Assembly: GCF_028867935.1 (NCBI RefSeq)
Contig: NZ_JAPQNS010000014.1
Coordinates: 62,001 to 126,000, forward strand
Direction: 5' to 3'
Origin: Flavobacterium sp. SUN052
GTDB taxonomy: Bacteria > Bacteroidota > Bacteroidia > Flavobacteriales > Flavobacteriaceae
DNA length: 64,000 nucleotides
Shown here: positions 9,634 through 20,500 of the stretch, piece by piece
Position numbering within the stretch: the first letter of the stretch is position 1
How the letters are laid out: each line of letters begins with the position of its first letter
Made by a program: the position numbers and the translations under genes
The notes under the pieces: model-generated
What the model was told of the DNA's origin: nothing
Seen by the model: the letters and a program-made list of their open reading frames with translations, nothing else
The model's database searches: none

Positions 9634-12117
9634 ATGCGTTCACCTATCCCGGCATCCCGTTTTCTGTGCGTTGTTTTCCTGGTTGTATTGACTATCCCGT
9701 TAACCACTACGCGCCTTCTGGGGCAGTCATCCGGTACGTTCTATACCCTCGACGTGTCGGCACCGGCACCGCCCGTTCGGAGCGACCACCTCAAACTGGG
9801 CGGCACCAACAGCAAGGGGCAAACTGTCACGGTCAATAATTATTACATCAGCCTGAACGGAAAACCCGCCATCCCCATCACGGGTGAGTTTCATTTTTCG
9901 CGCTACCCCCGTGCCTACTGGGCGGAGGCTATCCAGAAGATGAAGGCAGGGGGCATCAACATGATTGCTACCTACGTGTTCTGGAATATGCACGAGGAAC
10001 GCGAAGGGCAGTTTACCTGGCAGGGCAACCGCGATCTGCGGTACTTTATCGAGTTGTGCGGGCAGCAGCACATTCAGGCCATTGTCAGGATCGGGCCGTT
10101 TGGTCACGGCGAAATTCGTAACGGTGCCCTACCCGACTGGCTGCTGGGCAAACCCATTTCGGTGCGTTCCAACGACCCCGCTTACCTGACCTACGTAGAG
10201 CGGCTATACAATCAGATTGGGCAGCAACTACGGGGGCTATTGTTTAACGACGGTGGGCCAGTGGTGGCTATTCAGTTGGAGAACGAATACCAGCACTCGG
10301 CGGCTCCCTGGGGACTGACGTACCCCGGTCAACCAATGGATTACACCGTAGCCGACCGGGACCGGGCCGTTACGCAGGAAGGCGTTGGCGTGGCAACGGC
10401 GAAAAACCCCTACGCCGAATTGGGCAATGACCACCTGCGGGTGCTTAAATCATTGGCGCAAAAGGCGGGGTTGATGGCCCCAATCTACACGGCTACGGGC
10501 TGGGGCAATGCCGCCGTGATTGCCAACGAAACCCTACCCGTTACGGCGGGGTACGCCTACCCAACCTGGACCGTTAAAAAGGACATATCGCCGTTTTACC
10601 GCTATACCAACCTCCATAAGAAGCCCGACTACGCGCCGGTTCGCTACGTACCGGACGATTATCCGTATTTCTGCGCTGAACTGGGGGCGGGCATCATGTC
10701 AACTTATACCCGGCGACCCATCGTACCGGCCAACAGCCTCGATGCGCTCATCAACCGTTGCGTTGGTAGTGGGGCCAACGGCATCGGTTATTACATGTAT
10801 CATGGCGGCTCGACCCCGAAAGGGCAGGACTTTTTCTTCAACGACGAAGCCTATGGCTATCCCAAAATCTCGTATGATTTCCAGGCACCCATCGGTGAAT
10901 ATGGGCAGGTACAGCCTTCGTTTCACCGGCTGAAACTCCTGCATTACTTCCTCAACAGCTTCAGCCCTGATCTGGCCCCCATGACGCTCCGGCTTCCCTC
11001 CAACGCCGATTCGCTGAAGCCGACCAACGTGACCGACCTGCGGTATGCGGTACGCGGCAATGGCCGGAGTGGGTTTCTGTTCCTTAATAACTTCCAGGAC
11101 GACACCGTAATGACGGACAAAACGGGGATACGGTTTCGCCTGAAAACCGCTGATGGTGACGTGGTTATCCCCGAAAACTCGACGGTTGCGTTGAAGAATG
11201 AGCAGAACGCCATTTTCCCTTACAACCTTGACTTGGGAGGCATCCGGCTGACCTACGCCACCGCCCAACCCCTCACCCGTTTTTCGGACGGCAAGACCAC
11301 GCATTACCTATTTTTTGCGCCCGATGGGATTGCGCCGGAGTTTTCTGTGCTGAAAAGCAAGGGTGTTTCGCTACTGGCAACCGGCACCACAACAACGGAG
11401 CAAAACGCCAGACGCTGGTTGGTCCGCTGCCCGCAAAAAGGCACGAGTCAGTTTACCCTCCGTCAACCCAACGGTACGCAGGTGGTTGTGCTGGTGGTTG
11501 ATTACGCCACCGCCCTGACCGCCTGGGAAACGACGATCAACCAGCAGCCGCATCTGGTTTTTTCATCAGCCACTGTGCTACCCGAAAAACAGGGCCATAC
11601 CCTACTCAGCCTGGGTCAGTCGGCCTTTACAATGGCGGTTTATCCTAAGCCGAAAGCAATGCCCAAACTGAGCAGTGGGACAATAGTAACAGCGACCGGA
11701 AACGACTTGTTGTCCGTGTATCAGGTACGTCTGCCCGACCAACCGCTGACCATACAGACTCAGAAAGTGGGCGAGTCGCGCTTAGTGTTGCCGCTACCCG
11801 ACAAGCTGCCCGTTGGCGTGAGCGACATCTTCGCCCGGATCGACTACACGGGCGATACGGGCATGGGCTTTATGAACGGCGAACTTGTCACCGACGAATT
11901 TTACAAGGGAATACCCTGGCAGATTGGCCTCAAGCGGTTTGTGCAACAGCAACCGGATCGCCAACTGATGTTTTACTTCCGCCCCCTGTACAAAAAAGCC
12001 CCGTTCTTAGTCGATCTTCCCAGCAGCGTACTACCCGATTTTGGGCGGAGTGGCCGGAAAACAAGTATCAATAAAGTCGAGTTTGTCACGGAGTATAAAG
12101 CAGCCATCCAATTCTAA
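9634..12117 (+). CDS. Secreted GH35 beta-galactosidase
   Basis: The 827-residue protein has an N-terminal signal peptide (about 1-32). The GH35 barrel opens with ITGEFHFSRYPRAYWAEAIQ and TYVFWNMHEEREGQFTW, both family hallmarks. IQLENEY gives the acid/base Glu218; the nucleophile is probably Glu349 in YFCAELGAG. GH35 enzymes release terminal beta-galactose from galactans or galactosylated side chains. C-terminal beta domains run from about residue 440 to the end. It is flanked by a GH5-like hydrolase and three sulfatases in one unit, which suggests removal of galactose after desulfation. Confidence 0.9.
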   Translation: MRSPIPASRFLCVVFLVVLTIPLTTTRLLGQSSGTFYTLDVSAPAPPVRSDHLKLGGTNSKGQTVTVNNYYISLNGKPAIPITGEFHFSRYPRAYWAEAIQKMKAGGINMIATYVFWNMHEEREGQFTWQGNRDLRYFIELCGQQHIQAIVRIGPFGHGEIRNGALPDWLLGKPISVRSNDPAYLTYVERLYNQIGQQLRGLLFNDGGPVVAIQLENEYQHSAAPWGLTYPGQPMDYTVADRDRAVTQEGVGVATAKNPYAELGNDHLRVLKSLAQKAGLMAPIYTATGWGNAAVIANETLPVTAGYAYPTWTVKKDISPFYRYTNLHKKPDYAPVRYVPDDYPYFCAELGAGIMSTYTRRPIVPANSLDALINRCVGSGANGIGYYMYHGGSTPKGQDFFFNDEAYGYPKISYDFQAPIGEYGQVQPSFHRLKLLHYFLNSFSPDLAPMTLRLPSNADSLKPTNVTDLRYAVRGNGRSGFLFLNNFQDDTVMTDKTGIRFRLKTADGDVVIPENSTVALKNEQNAIFPYNLDLGGIRLTYATAQPLTRFSDGKTTHYLFFAPDGIAPEFSVLKSKGVSLLATGTTTTEQNARRWLVRCPQKGTSQFTLRQPNGTQVVVLVVDYATALTAWETTINQQPHLVFSSATVLPEKQGHTLLSLGQSAFTMAVYPKPKAMPKLSSGTIVTATGNDLLSVYQVRLPDQPLTIQTQKVGESRLVLPLPDKLPVGVSDIFARIDYTGDTGMGFMNGELVTDEFYKGIPWQIGLKRFVQQQPDRQLMFYFRPLYKKAPFLVDLPSSVLPDFGRSGRKTSINKVEFVTEYKAAIQF

Positions 12118-12181
12118 CCAAAAAACCTGCCTACGTGCAGGCAGCGTGTCAGTAAGTATTCTATTCAAACCAACAAGCCCC

Positions 12182-13600
12182 ATGATTCATCGTAAACACC
12201 TGCTTATCAGTCTATTCGTGCTGCTCTCCGGTTTCGTGCAAGCGCAGACAACCCGTGCAACCCCGGCCCGACCCAATGTGTTGTTTATTCTCTCCGACGA
12301 TCACAGCACGCCGTTTCTGGGCTGTTACGGAAACCCTGATCTGAAAACACCCCACATTGACCGATTGGCCCGCGAAGGCGTTCGCTTCAATCAGGCGTTC
12401 ACGGCGGCTCCTCAATGCGTCCCTTCGCGGGCGGCTCTGCTCACCGGGCGTAACGTGCTGGCGGTCGATATGCTGCGTTTCTCGTCGGCCCTGCCCAAAG
12501 AAAACGTCACGTTTCTGGAGTTGATGCGGAAAGACGGCTATTTCACAGGGATTTGTGGCCGCCCTTATCATTTAGATGGTTCGGGAACCCATGATGAGAC
12601 CAAAAAGGTGATGGCTGAACTGGGGCTAATCACATTTCCCGACCGGGTGGATTTTCTCAGGGAAGGCCCCGACGCAACCGTAACGTCTGTGGTCGATGAG
12701 TTCATTCAGAAGGTGCCTGCCAACAAGCCCTTTGTGTTATGGGCAAACTATTCCAACCCCCACCGTCCGTTTACCGATACCGCCCTCACACCCGACACGG
12801 CCAAAATCACCATACCCAACGCCCTCCCCGATACCAAATCCGTCCGGCGTGACCTGGCGGGTCATTATGGCGAAATCCAGAAATTAGATCAGAACATCGG
12901 TGAGTTGTGGAAGATGCTCGAAGGGCGGAAGCTATTAGACAATACCATCATTGTGTTTATGGGCGACAACGGGGCCGCGCTCCTGCGTGGCAAAGGAACT
13001 CTGTATCGGTGTGGGCTAAACATTCCGCTGTTGGTTCGGTATCCGCCCAAAGTAAAGAAAGGAATCGTGTCGGATGTGTTGATTTCGGGGATCGACGTGG
13101 CCCCAACGCTGCTTGACTTAGTTGGCACAAAACCGAATGCCGAGATGGAAGGCAAAAGTTTCGCTCAGGCTCTTCAGGGACAGGAAACGGAACTCCATCC
13201 CTACATTTTTGCCGTGCGCGGCCCCCATGCCAGTGGTTTGCCCCGAAACTCGGCAGTCTTCGACCTGTCGCGGACCGTATTCAACAAGAATTACAAGCTC
13301 ATTTACAACCCGATGTGGCAGATTCCGTATGAGCCGGTTGACTTTCATGGGAGTCCATGGTGGAAGGAGTTACAGCAGCAGGGCAAAGACGGAAAACTGG
13401 AACCCCGTTTTAGCCAAACGGTCCTGTTCACCCCCACCCGGCCTATGTTTGAGTTGTTTGATCTGCGAAAAGACCCCGATGAGTTTGTGAATCTGGCGGG
13501 CAATCCAGCTTACAAAGAGGTGGAAGATGACCTGAAAAAAGCCCTGCACCGCTGGATGATTATTAATCGGGATGTAGTGCCCTTGCCCGTAGCACAATGA
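12182..13600 (+). CDS. Secreted S1-family sulfatase
   Basis: The frame is open from 12041, but that overlaps the GH35 gene. ATG 12182 starts a clear signal peptide (MIHRKHLLISLFVLLSGFVQAQ), giving 472 residues. The sulfatase signature CVPSRAALLTG places the formylglycine cysteine at residue 79. The metal sites are FILSDDHS (39-40) and MGDNGAALLRGKGT. The fold is the short single-domain type with CYGN after the first metal site. The stop codon overlaps the ATG of the next sulfatase by 4 bp (ATGA), indicating translational coupling. Confidence 0.92.
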   Translation: MIHRKHLLISLFVLLSGFVQAQTTRATPARPNVLFILSDDHSTPFLGCYGNPDLKTPHIDRLAREGVRFNQAFTAAPQCVPSRAALLTGRNVLAVDMLRFSSALPKENVTFLELMRKDGYFTGICGRPYHLDGSGTHDETKKVMAELGLITFPDRVDFLREGPDATVTSVVDEFIQKVPANKPFVLWANYSNPHRPFTDTALTPDTAKITIPNALPDTKSVRRDLAGHYGEIQKLDQNIGELWKMLEGRKLLDNTIIVFMGDNGAALLRGKGTLYRCGLNIPLLVRYPPKVKKGIVSDVLISGIDVAPTLLDLVGTKPNAEMEGKSFAQALQGQETELHPYIFAVRGPHASGLPRNSAVFDLSRTVFNKNYKLIYNPMWQIPYEPVDFHGSPWWKELQQQGKDGKLEPRFSQTVLFTPTRPMFELFDLRKDPDEFVNLAGNPAYKEVEDDLKKALHRWMIINRDVVPLPVAQ

Positions 13601-15693
13601 TGTCAGTCAACGTAAAAGCCCTGGTTATCCTAATCGGCCTGAGAGGGTTATTGGCTGCTACCCCGGCTGTCGAAGCCCAAAAGCCCAAATCAACCCCGCC
13701 CAACATCATTTTTATCCTCGTCGATGACATGGGCTGGGGAGACCTGGGGGTGTTCTGGCAGCAACGACGGAAGCAGGCAGGCGACCGTAGCGAACCCTGG
13801 CAGTTTACCCCCTCGATGGACGCAATGGCCCGCAACGGCGCAATGCTCACGAACCACTACTGCGCGGCCCCCGTCTGCGCGCCCTCGCGGGCGTCGCTCA
13901 TGCTGGGCGTAAGTCAGGGACACGCGAACATCCGCAACAATCAGTTCGACAAGGAATTGCAGGACACCTATACCCTGCCTTCGGTGTTGCAACAGGCCGG
14001 GTATCAAACGAGTCTTGTTGGCAAATGGGGGTTGCAGGGTACGCAGGCCGAAGCCCCTAACTGGCCCGCCCACCCCCTGAATCGGGGTTTCGATTATTCG
14101 TATGCCTATATGCGTCACGGCGACGGCCACGAACACTACCCTGTAGAAGGGATTTACCGGAACAAAAAACAGGTGTGGGAAAACAAAACCGAGGTGTCGG
14201 CGGGCCTGGACAAGTGCTTCACCACCGACCTTTGGACAGCCAAGGCCAAACAGATCATCCAGCAGCAGTCCGGCAAAAACAGTCCCTTCTTCCTGTTTTT
14301 GGCTTACGACGTACCCCACGCGGTGCTGGAACTGCCCACCCAGGCGTACCCCAAAGGTGGGGGCCTGAACGGGGGCCTTCAATGGGTAGGTAAGCCCGGT
14401 GAGCAAATCAATACCGCGTCGGGAACGCCGGATTCGTACTTCCACCCGGATTACGCAGCCGCCACTTGGGACCATGACAAAAACCCCAATACGCCCGATG
14501 TGGCCTGGCCCGACGTGTATAAACGCTACGCCACGCTCTGCCGCCGAATTGACGACGGTATCGGCGATATCCTACAGCTTTTGAAAGACCTCAACATTGA
14601 CCAGAACACCTTGGTGGTTTTTACATCTGACAACGGCCCGTCCATCGAATCGTATTTGCCGCAGGACTACCAGCCCACCTTTTTCAACAGCTTCGGGCCG
14701 TTCAACGGCATCAAGCGCGACGTGTGGGAGGGGGGGGTCAGGATGCCCACGCTGGTGCAGTGGTCAGGTCAGATTCCGGCCAATCAGGTCATTGACAAAC
14801 CCAGTGCCCACTACGACTGGCTGGCTACGTTTGCAGATATTGCCGGGGTGCCTGCTCCCGCCCGTACAGATGGCGTATCACTGCTCCCCTCCCTAACCGG
14901 CAAAGGACAGCAGCGGGAGGGGCTGGTGTACATTGAATACGAAAACAACGGCAATACCCCCAAATTTGACGAGTTCTCGGCGGAACATCGGGGCCGTAAA
15001 CGCAATCAGATGCAGAAAATCCGGCTGGGCGATTACGTCGGGGTGCGCTACGACATTCGCTCTGCCGATGATCCGTTCGAGATTTACAACGTCGTTACCG
15101 ACCCGCAGGAAAGCAAAAATCTGGCTACCGAAGCGGCCTACGGGGCCATGCAAACCGCATTCAAAGCGAAAACGACGCAGGTACGGCCACCAGACCCGGA
15201 AGCCCCCCGCCCCTACGATCTGGCTCCCATTGCAGCCGTCGAACCGCAAACGCTGGAACCCGGCCTGATCTGGGCCATGCACGAAGGTAAATTTCCCTGG
15301 GTAGCCAACCTCCCCGACCGTCCGGCTACCCAATCGGGTACTAAGCCAACCATCGGACTGGATAAAACAGGGCTGAAAGAAGGCATCGTCTATCAAACGG
15401 GCTACATCAAGATACCCAAAGATGGTTTTTATCAGTTCAGCATGAACGGCAACGGCAGTTTCGTGCTTAGGCTGCATGAATCCCTGCTGCTTGACCGCAG
15501 CTACCCGGATCAGCCCCGATTAAAACTGCCCATCTCGGCAACGGTCAATCTAAAAGCGGGCTATCATCCGTTTCGGATGTATTACCACCACACGGGCGAG
15601 GGCAAGCCCAACGTAGAGTGGACGTGGCAGGCTGAAGGGATTGTCGAGCAAGCCATCCCGCCCTCCGCCTTGTTTCATTCCGTTGGAAAGTGA
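13597..15693 (+). CDS. Secreted sulfatase with C-terminal PA14-like domain
   Basis: The 698-residue protein has a signal peptide (about 1-27). The signature CAPSRASLMLG gives formylglycine Cys94. Metal sites are LVDDMGWGDLG and FTSDNGPS, and the motif WEGGVRMPTLVQW follows. After about residue 530, EPGLIWAMHEGKF, TGYIKIPKDGFYQFSMNG and KAGYHPFRMYYHH form a PA14-like or chitobiase-associated beta domain, which is likely to bind carbohydrate. The enzyme resembles arylsulfatases of the galactose/N-acetylgalactosamine type; this is weak inference. It overlaps the upstream sulfatase by 4 bp. Confidence 0.9.
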   Translation: MMSVNVKALVILIGLRGLLAATPAVEAQKPKSTPPNIIFILVDDMGWGDLGVFWQQRRKQAGDRSEPWQFTPSMDAMARNGAMLTNHYCAAPVCAPSRASLMLGVSQGHANIRNNQFDKELQDTYTLPSVLQQAGYQTSLVGKWGLQGTQAEAPNWPAHPLNRGFDYSYAYMRHGDGHEHYPVEGIYRNKKQVWENKTEVSAGLDKCFTTDLWTAKAKQIIQQQSGKNSPFFLFLAYDVPHAVLELPTQAYPKGGGLNGGLQWVGKPGEQINTASGTPDSYFHPDYAAATWDHDKNPNTPDVAWPDVYKRYATLCRRIDDGIGDILQLLKDLNIDQNTLVVFTSDNGPSIESYLPQDYQPTFFNSFGPFNGIKRDVWEGGVRMPTLVQWSGQIPANQVIDKPSAHYDWLATFADIAGVPAPARTDGVSLLPSLTGKGQQREGLVYIEYENNGNTPKFDEFSAEHRGRKRNQMQKIRLGDYVGVRYDIRSADDPFEIYNVVTDPQESKNLATEAAYGAMQTAFKAKTTQVRPPDPEAPRPYDLAPIAAVEPQTLEPGLIWAMHEGKFPWVANLPDRPATQSGTKPTIGLDKTGLKEGIVYQTGYIKIPKDGFYQFSMNGNGSFVLRLHESLLLDRSYPDQPRLKLPISATVNLKAGYHPFRMYYHHTGEGKPNVEWTWQAEGIVEQAIPPSALFHSVGK

Positions 15694-15747
15694 ATCGGGG
15701 TTTACAGTGTCTCAAGTTGGTTCAGAGATCCATCTCCATCAAGTCTT

Positions 15748-17310
15748 ATGCGCTCAACACTGCTTATTCTATTGCTGGTATCCCTGTTCAACGGCAATCC
15801 TAAACCCAGTACCGGAAATCAACCGGGCAAACAATCGAGGGTTGGTGAAAAAGCGTCAGGTTTGGCTAAAAGGCCCCAAACCGCACTGGCGGACCAGCAG
15901 CCCGACCCGGCTGGACGCAGCCCGGCCCGACCGAACATTATCCTGATTTTCGCGGACGATCTGGGCTACAAAGACTGTGGCTTTACAGCGGCCCGGCAGT
16001 CTGGCAACACCGTTTTTGAAACGCCCCATATTGATGCGATGGCCCGGCGGGGCATGGTCTTTCCCAACGCCTACGCGGGCGCAGGCAACTGCGCTCCCAG
16101 CCGGGCCTGTCTGCTGAGTGGGCAGTACTCACCCCGGCACGGCATTTTTGCGGTGGGCAGTTCCACAAGGGGGCCGGGAGAGCAGATGCGCGTGGTACCG
16201 GTGCGAAACACCGAGGAATTGGCCGGTCGGTTCGTGACGGTGGCCGAGGAGTTGAAACAGGCCGGGTATGCCACCGCACTCTTTGGCAAATGGCACCTCG
16301 GCATGAATGACCAAACCCGCCCAACAGCCCAGGGTTTTGATGCTTACTTCGATTCCCGCGCCCAGAATCCCAACAAAAAACGCGACGAACCCGACGACCC
16401 AAAGGGCATCTTCTCGCTCACGGACAAAGCGCAGGCCTTTATCACAGCCAATAAAGAAAAGCATAGCGATGCCCGACCGTTCTTCGTGTATCTGGCCCAT
16501 CACGCCATTCATGGATCGCTGGAAGCCCGCCCAACCAGTATCGAGCGGTTTCGGAAGAAGGGATTGGACAACAAACAAGCCCTGTATGCGGCCTGTATCT
16601 ATGATTTAGACGCGGGCGTGGGGCAGTTGATGGCGCACCTGGATAAGTTGGGGCTTGCCAAAAACACGCTGGTGATCTTCACGAGCGATAACGGGGCTAC
16701 CCAACAGTCGTCGCAGGAACCGTTGCGGGGCAACAAGGGGTGTTATTACGAAGGCGGCATCCGAGAGCCGTTTATTGCCCATTGGCCGGGGCAGATCCGG
16801 GCAGGCAGCACTAACCCCACGCCCATCATCAACCTCGATTTGTACCCCACGTTTCTGGCCGCAGCAGGAGCTACCAAACCGGCAACCCGGTTGGATGGGG
16901 AGAACCTCTTGCCCTTGTTCACAGGCAAGCTAACCACGACCAAACGTGACGCTATTTTCTGGCATTTCCCCGGCTATTTAGACGACCCGGTGATCCGGGG
17001 CCGCGACTCGGTGTTCCGGTCGCGGCCCGTGACGGTGATGCGGAAAGGCAACTGGAAGCTGCATCTCTACCACGAGGAATGGCTGCTGGATGGCGGACGA
17101 GCGAAGATCGGCACCAACAACGCCCTTGAACTCTACGACCTGAAATCCGACGAAGGCGAACGAAACAACCTTGCCTCTTCTAACCCCGCCAAACGCGACG
17201 AACTGTTGACCGACCTGCTCAACTGGATAAGCCAAACGAAAGCCCCGCTGCCCATCCCGATTGATGCCACCCACAAACCAGTACCCGGCACCGTTTCAGG
17301 CGAAAATTAA
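15748..17310 (+). CDS. Secreted arylsulfatase-type S1 sulfatase
   Basis: A 520-residue sulfatase with a hydrophobic N-terminus (residues 3-15) followed by a low-complexity basic/polar linker to about residue 60, which is unusual among its neighbours. The signature CAPSRACLLSG has formylglycine Cys115. Metal sites are IFADDLGYKDCG and FTSDNGAT; GKWHLG and YYEGGIREPFIAHWPG are typical of arylsulfatase A-like enzymes. It is the last gene of the 6998-17310 unit, 54 bp after the PA14-type sulfatase. An alternative downstream start cannot be excluded, but the hydrophobic N-terminus supports this one. Confidence 0.9.
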   Translation: MRSTLLILLLVSLFNGNPKPSTGNQPGKQSRVGEKASGLAKRPQTALADQQPDPAGRSPARPNIILIFADDLGYKDCGFTAARQSGNTVFETPHIDAMARRGMVFPNAYAGAGNCAPSRACLLSGQYSPRHGIFAVGSSTRGPGEQMRVVPVRNTEELAGRFVTVAEELKQAGYATALFGKWHLGMNDQTRPTAQGFDAYFDSRAQNPNKKRDEPDDPKGIFSLTDKAQAFITANKEKHSDARPFFVYLAHHAIHGSLEARPTSIERFRKKGLDNKQALYAACIYDLDAGVGQLMAHLDKLGLAKNTLVIFTSDNGATQQSSQEPLRGNKGCYYEGGIREPFIAHWPGQIRAGSTNPTPIINLDLYPTFLAAAGATKPATRLDGENLLPLFTGKLTTTKRDAIFWHFPGYLDDPVIRGRDSVFRSRPVTVMRKGNWKLHLYHEEWLLDGGRAKIGTNNALELYDLKSDEGERNNLASSNPAKRDELLTDLLNWISQTKAPLPIPIDATHKPVPGTVSGEN

Positions 17311-17371
17311 ATCTTATTGCAATTCCGGGATGATTAGCATCGAGACCTGCCCAACCGACTGGCTTCATCGA

Positions 17372-17431
17372 ATTGTCCATCTTTTTCAACATTTTCTCTA
17401 TTGAATAAACCTGCTTCAACAATGTCCTTTG
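17372..17431 (+). promoter_or_regulatory. PUL promoter 3 with shared upstream element
   Basis: The element 17372-17403 starts ATTGTCCATC and ends TCTCTATTG, identical at 28 of 32 positions to the one before susC1. GTCCTTTG (17424-17431) lies 20 nt beyond it, the same spacing as at the other two promoters. A further conserved T/A-rich stretch ending TTTTACACTTTGTC follows and resembles one before susC1. Inferred promoter of susC2-susD2. Confidence 0.6.
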
Positions 17432-17514
17432 TATAAATGTGCTTTACCTTATAAAGTTTTACACTTTGTCAATACGGCACTGGTTTAACATTAATCGCCA
17501 ACCCCTTTCACAAT

Positions 17515-20500
17515 ATGCCTATTTCTCTACGATACCTGCAAATAGCCTGTTTGCTGATTTTGCCTGTGTTCGCTGCGTTGGCCCAGACCCCTATTTCGGG
17601 TAGGGTCATGAGCGAACAAAACGAGGGTGTTCCCGGTGCGACCGTCTCTGTTAAAGGCACCACACGCGGCACAACAACCGACGCAACGGGGGCCTTCCGA
17701 CTCAACACAGCGGCTAACGAAACACTGGTTTTTAGCTATGTAGGCTACAACAGCCAGGAAGTTCCGGTTGGCAACCAGATCGAGCTTACCATCAAATTAG
17801 TGCCGGATACGCGGAGTTTGAATGAAGTCGTGGTTGTCGGGTACGGAACCCAGAAAAAGGAAAATCTGACCGGCGCGGTCAGTACGGCCAACATGACCGA
17901 TGTGCTGGGGAGCAGACCCGTAACCAGTACGTCTCAGGCCCTACAGGGGGCCATTCCAGGGCTACAAGTTACCTATGGGACTGGCCAGCCGGGAGCAGGA
18001 ACGAGTCTGAATATCAGAGGGTTTACGTCTATCAATTCTGGTTCGCCATTAGTGTTGATTAATAACGTTCCGGTTAGTATCGACGACATCAACCCAATGG
18101 ATATTGAAACAGTAACGGTTTTGAAAGACGCATCGGCCTCGTCTATCTACGGGGCCAGAGCAGCTTTTGGGGTGATTCTGATCACCACCAAAAAGGGAGC
18201 CAGAAACCAACCTGTTCGGTTTGATTATTCGACCAATATATCCACTACCCGTGCGTCAACACTCCCGGAAAAACCCTCACCGCTTCAGTTTGTGAACGCC
18301 CTGAAAGATTTTGGAACAGTAACGTACTGGGGTGGGCAGGATATACAAAAATGGCAGACCTACCTACAGGATTACGAGGCCAATCCAGACAAATACCCGA
18401 ATGGAATCGTTACCGATAATCTGGGAACAAAATATCCACTCCAACAAACCGATCTTTACAGAGACTTATTTCCGGGCGGCTTTGAGCAGTTGCACAATTT
18501 TGCGTTCAGTGGCGGATCAGAAAAGACAAACTACCGGGTGTCGCTGGGCTATGCCGATGAAAATGGAATCATGGTGTCGAAAAATGACAGCTACAAACGC
18601 TACAATTTCAACGCCTATCTGAATACCGCCATCACCTCCAAGTTGACGGCCAGTGTCAATGTCCTTTATAAGAACGACCGGCGAACATCGCCTGCTAATC
18701 AGGGGGGGCTTTACTACAACGCGGTCACGTTCGGCCCTTACGTAAGAACGGGGTATGACTCTACCGCCACCGGGGAATATTTACCGTTCGATACGCCCAA
18801 TAACATTGCCACAATAGAACCCCCGGTCAATGATTTTGGTGACAATCTGCGGCTGTTCGGAAAACTGGAATTCAACCCGATCAAGGATTTTAAGATTACG
18901 GCAGAATATACGTTCGATAAAACAAATTCGAATCAAACCACTATTACGGCAGCGAACCGATACATCAGCGCGATCCAGTTTGTGCCGGGTTTACCCGGCA
19001 CGAACACCCGGTATAGCCGCAGCAACAGCCAGACCAACTATCATTCGTTGAATGTGTATGCAAATTACGATAAACACTTTGGCAACCACAATGTCGGTCT
19101 GCTGATCGGCACGAATCAGGAAATAAGTAAACAGGCCAATTTCAGTGTCAACCGACTCGATCTGATCACCGCCCAACTACCCGCCATTTCGACGAGTACG
19201 GGCATTATCGGTGGCGACGACTCCTTTAACGAATTTGGCGTTGCCGGGTATTTTGGACGGCTCAACTACAACTACCGGGAGAAATATCTCGTTGAAGTAA
19301 ATGGTCGGATCGACGGTTCTTCCCGGTTTGCACCCGGTCATCGGTTTGGTTTTTTCCCGTCGGCCTCGGTGGGGTGGAATATCAGCGAGGAAGGTTTTAT
19401 GAAAGCCTTCTCAGGCGCAGTACCCCTATTGAAGTTGCGGGGTTCCTGGGGTGAAATCGGTAATCAGGTCATAACGTCTAACGGCAACCAAAACTACTAT
19501 CCCTATGTGCCCGGCTTAGTAACGGGAAATGCCCCGTGGATCAATCCAGCCACCGGGGTTCGGTATGCCAGCCTTTCGGCACCCGCGCTGGTGAGTGATG
19601 GTTTTACCTGGGAAACCGTCAGAACTGCCAATATTGGTATCGACATTGGCGCGCTGAAAAACCGGCTAACAGCAAGTTTTGATTTGTTCAACCGGAAAAC
19701 CTTAGATATGCTTTCCGTTGGCTCAGAGCTACCCGCTGTACTGGGCGCACCCGCCCCGTTGCAGAATGTGGCCGATCTGGTTTCCAAAGGCTGGGAAACG
19801 CAGGTTGCCTGGCGCGACCGGATTAAAGGATTCCAATACTCGATGGGGGTCAATCTTTCGGATAACCGGGCATACATTACCAAATTCAAAAATGTCGCCG
19901 GTTTAATCAGTCAGTATTACGTGGGGCAAACCATCAATGAAATCTGGGGATACCAAACACAGGGTTACTTCACGGAAAGCGACTTTGAAGGATTAAACGC
20001 TGATTTACAGGGGGGTAAACTAAAGCCGGGTATAGCACCGTATCAGGGTGTCGCGCAAAACCCAGGCGATATTCGGTACAAAGACCTTAATGGCGACGGA
20101 GTGATCAACACCGGAAACAATACATTGGCTAATCCGGGCGACCGAAGTATTATTGGGAACAGCACCCGCCGATTCCAGTTTGGGATTAACGGAAGCGCGT
20201 CTTACCGAGGCTTCGATTTCTCTTTCTTCGCCAGTGGTGTCGGCAAGCGGGATCTTTGGTTCAACGATCAGACGGCGTTTCCCTACATGAACCAGTTTGG
20301 CAGTATATTTCTGCATCAGCTCGACTACTGGACAAAAACCAATCCGAACGGCTTTTTGCCCCGCATTTATAAGGATGGAGCCGGCAACACCGCGACCAGT
20401 AAGCAGGTACAAACAAAGTACCTCGCCAGCGGAGCCTATCTACGGGTGAAAAATATCACGTTCGGCTATACCGTTCCGCCGACCGTTTCCAAAAAAGTCG

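Noticed and set aside
10699..11304. 201-codon open frame on the - strand
   Set aside because: Opposite the GH35 gene and without domain features, so a shadow frame.
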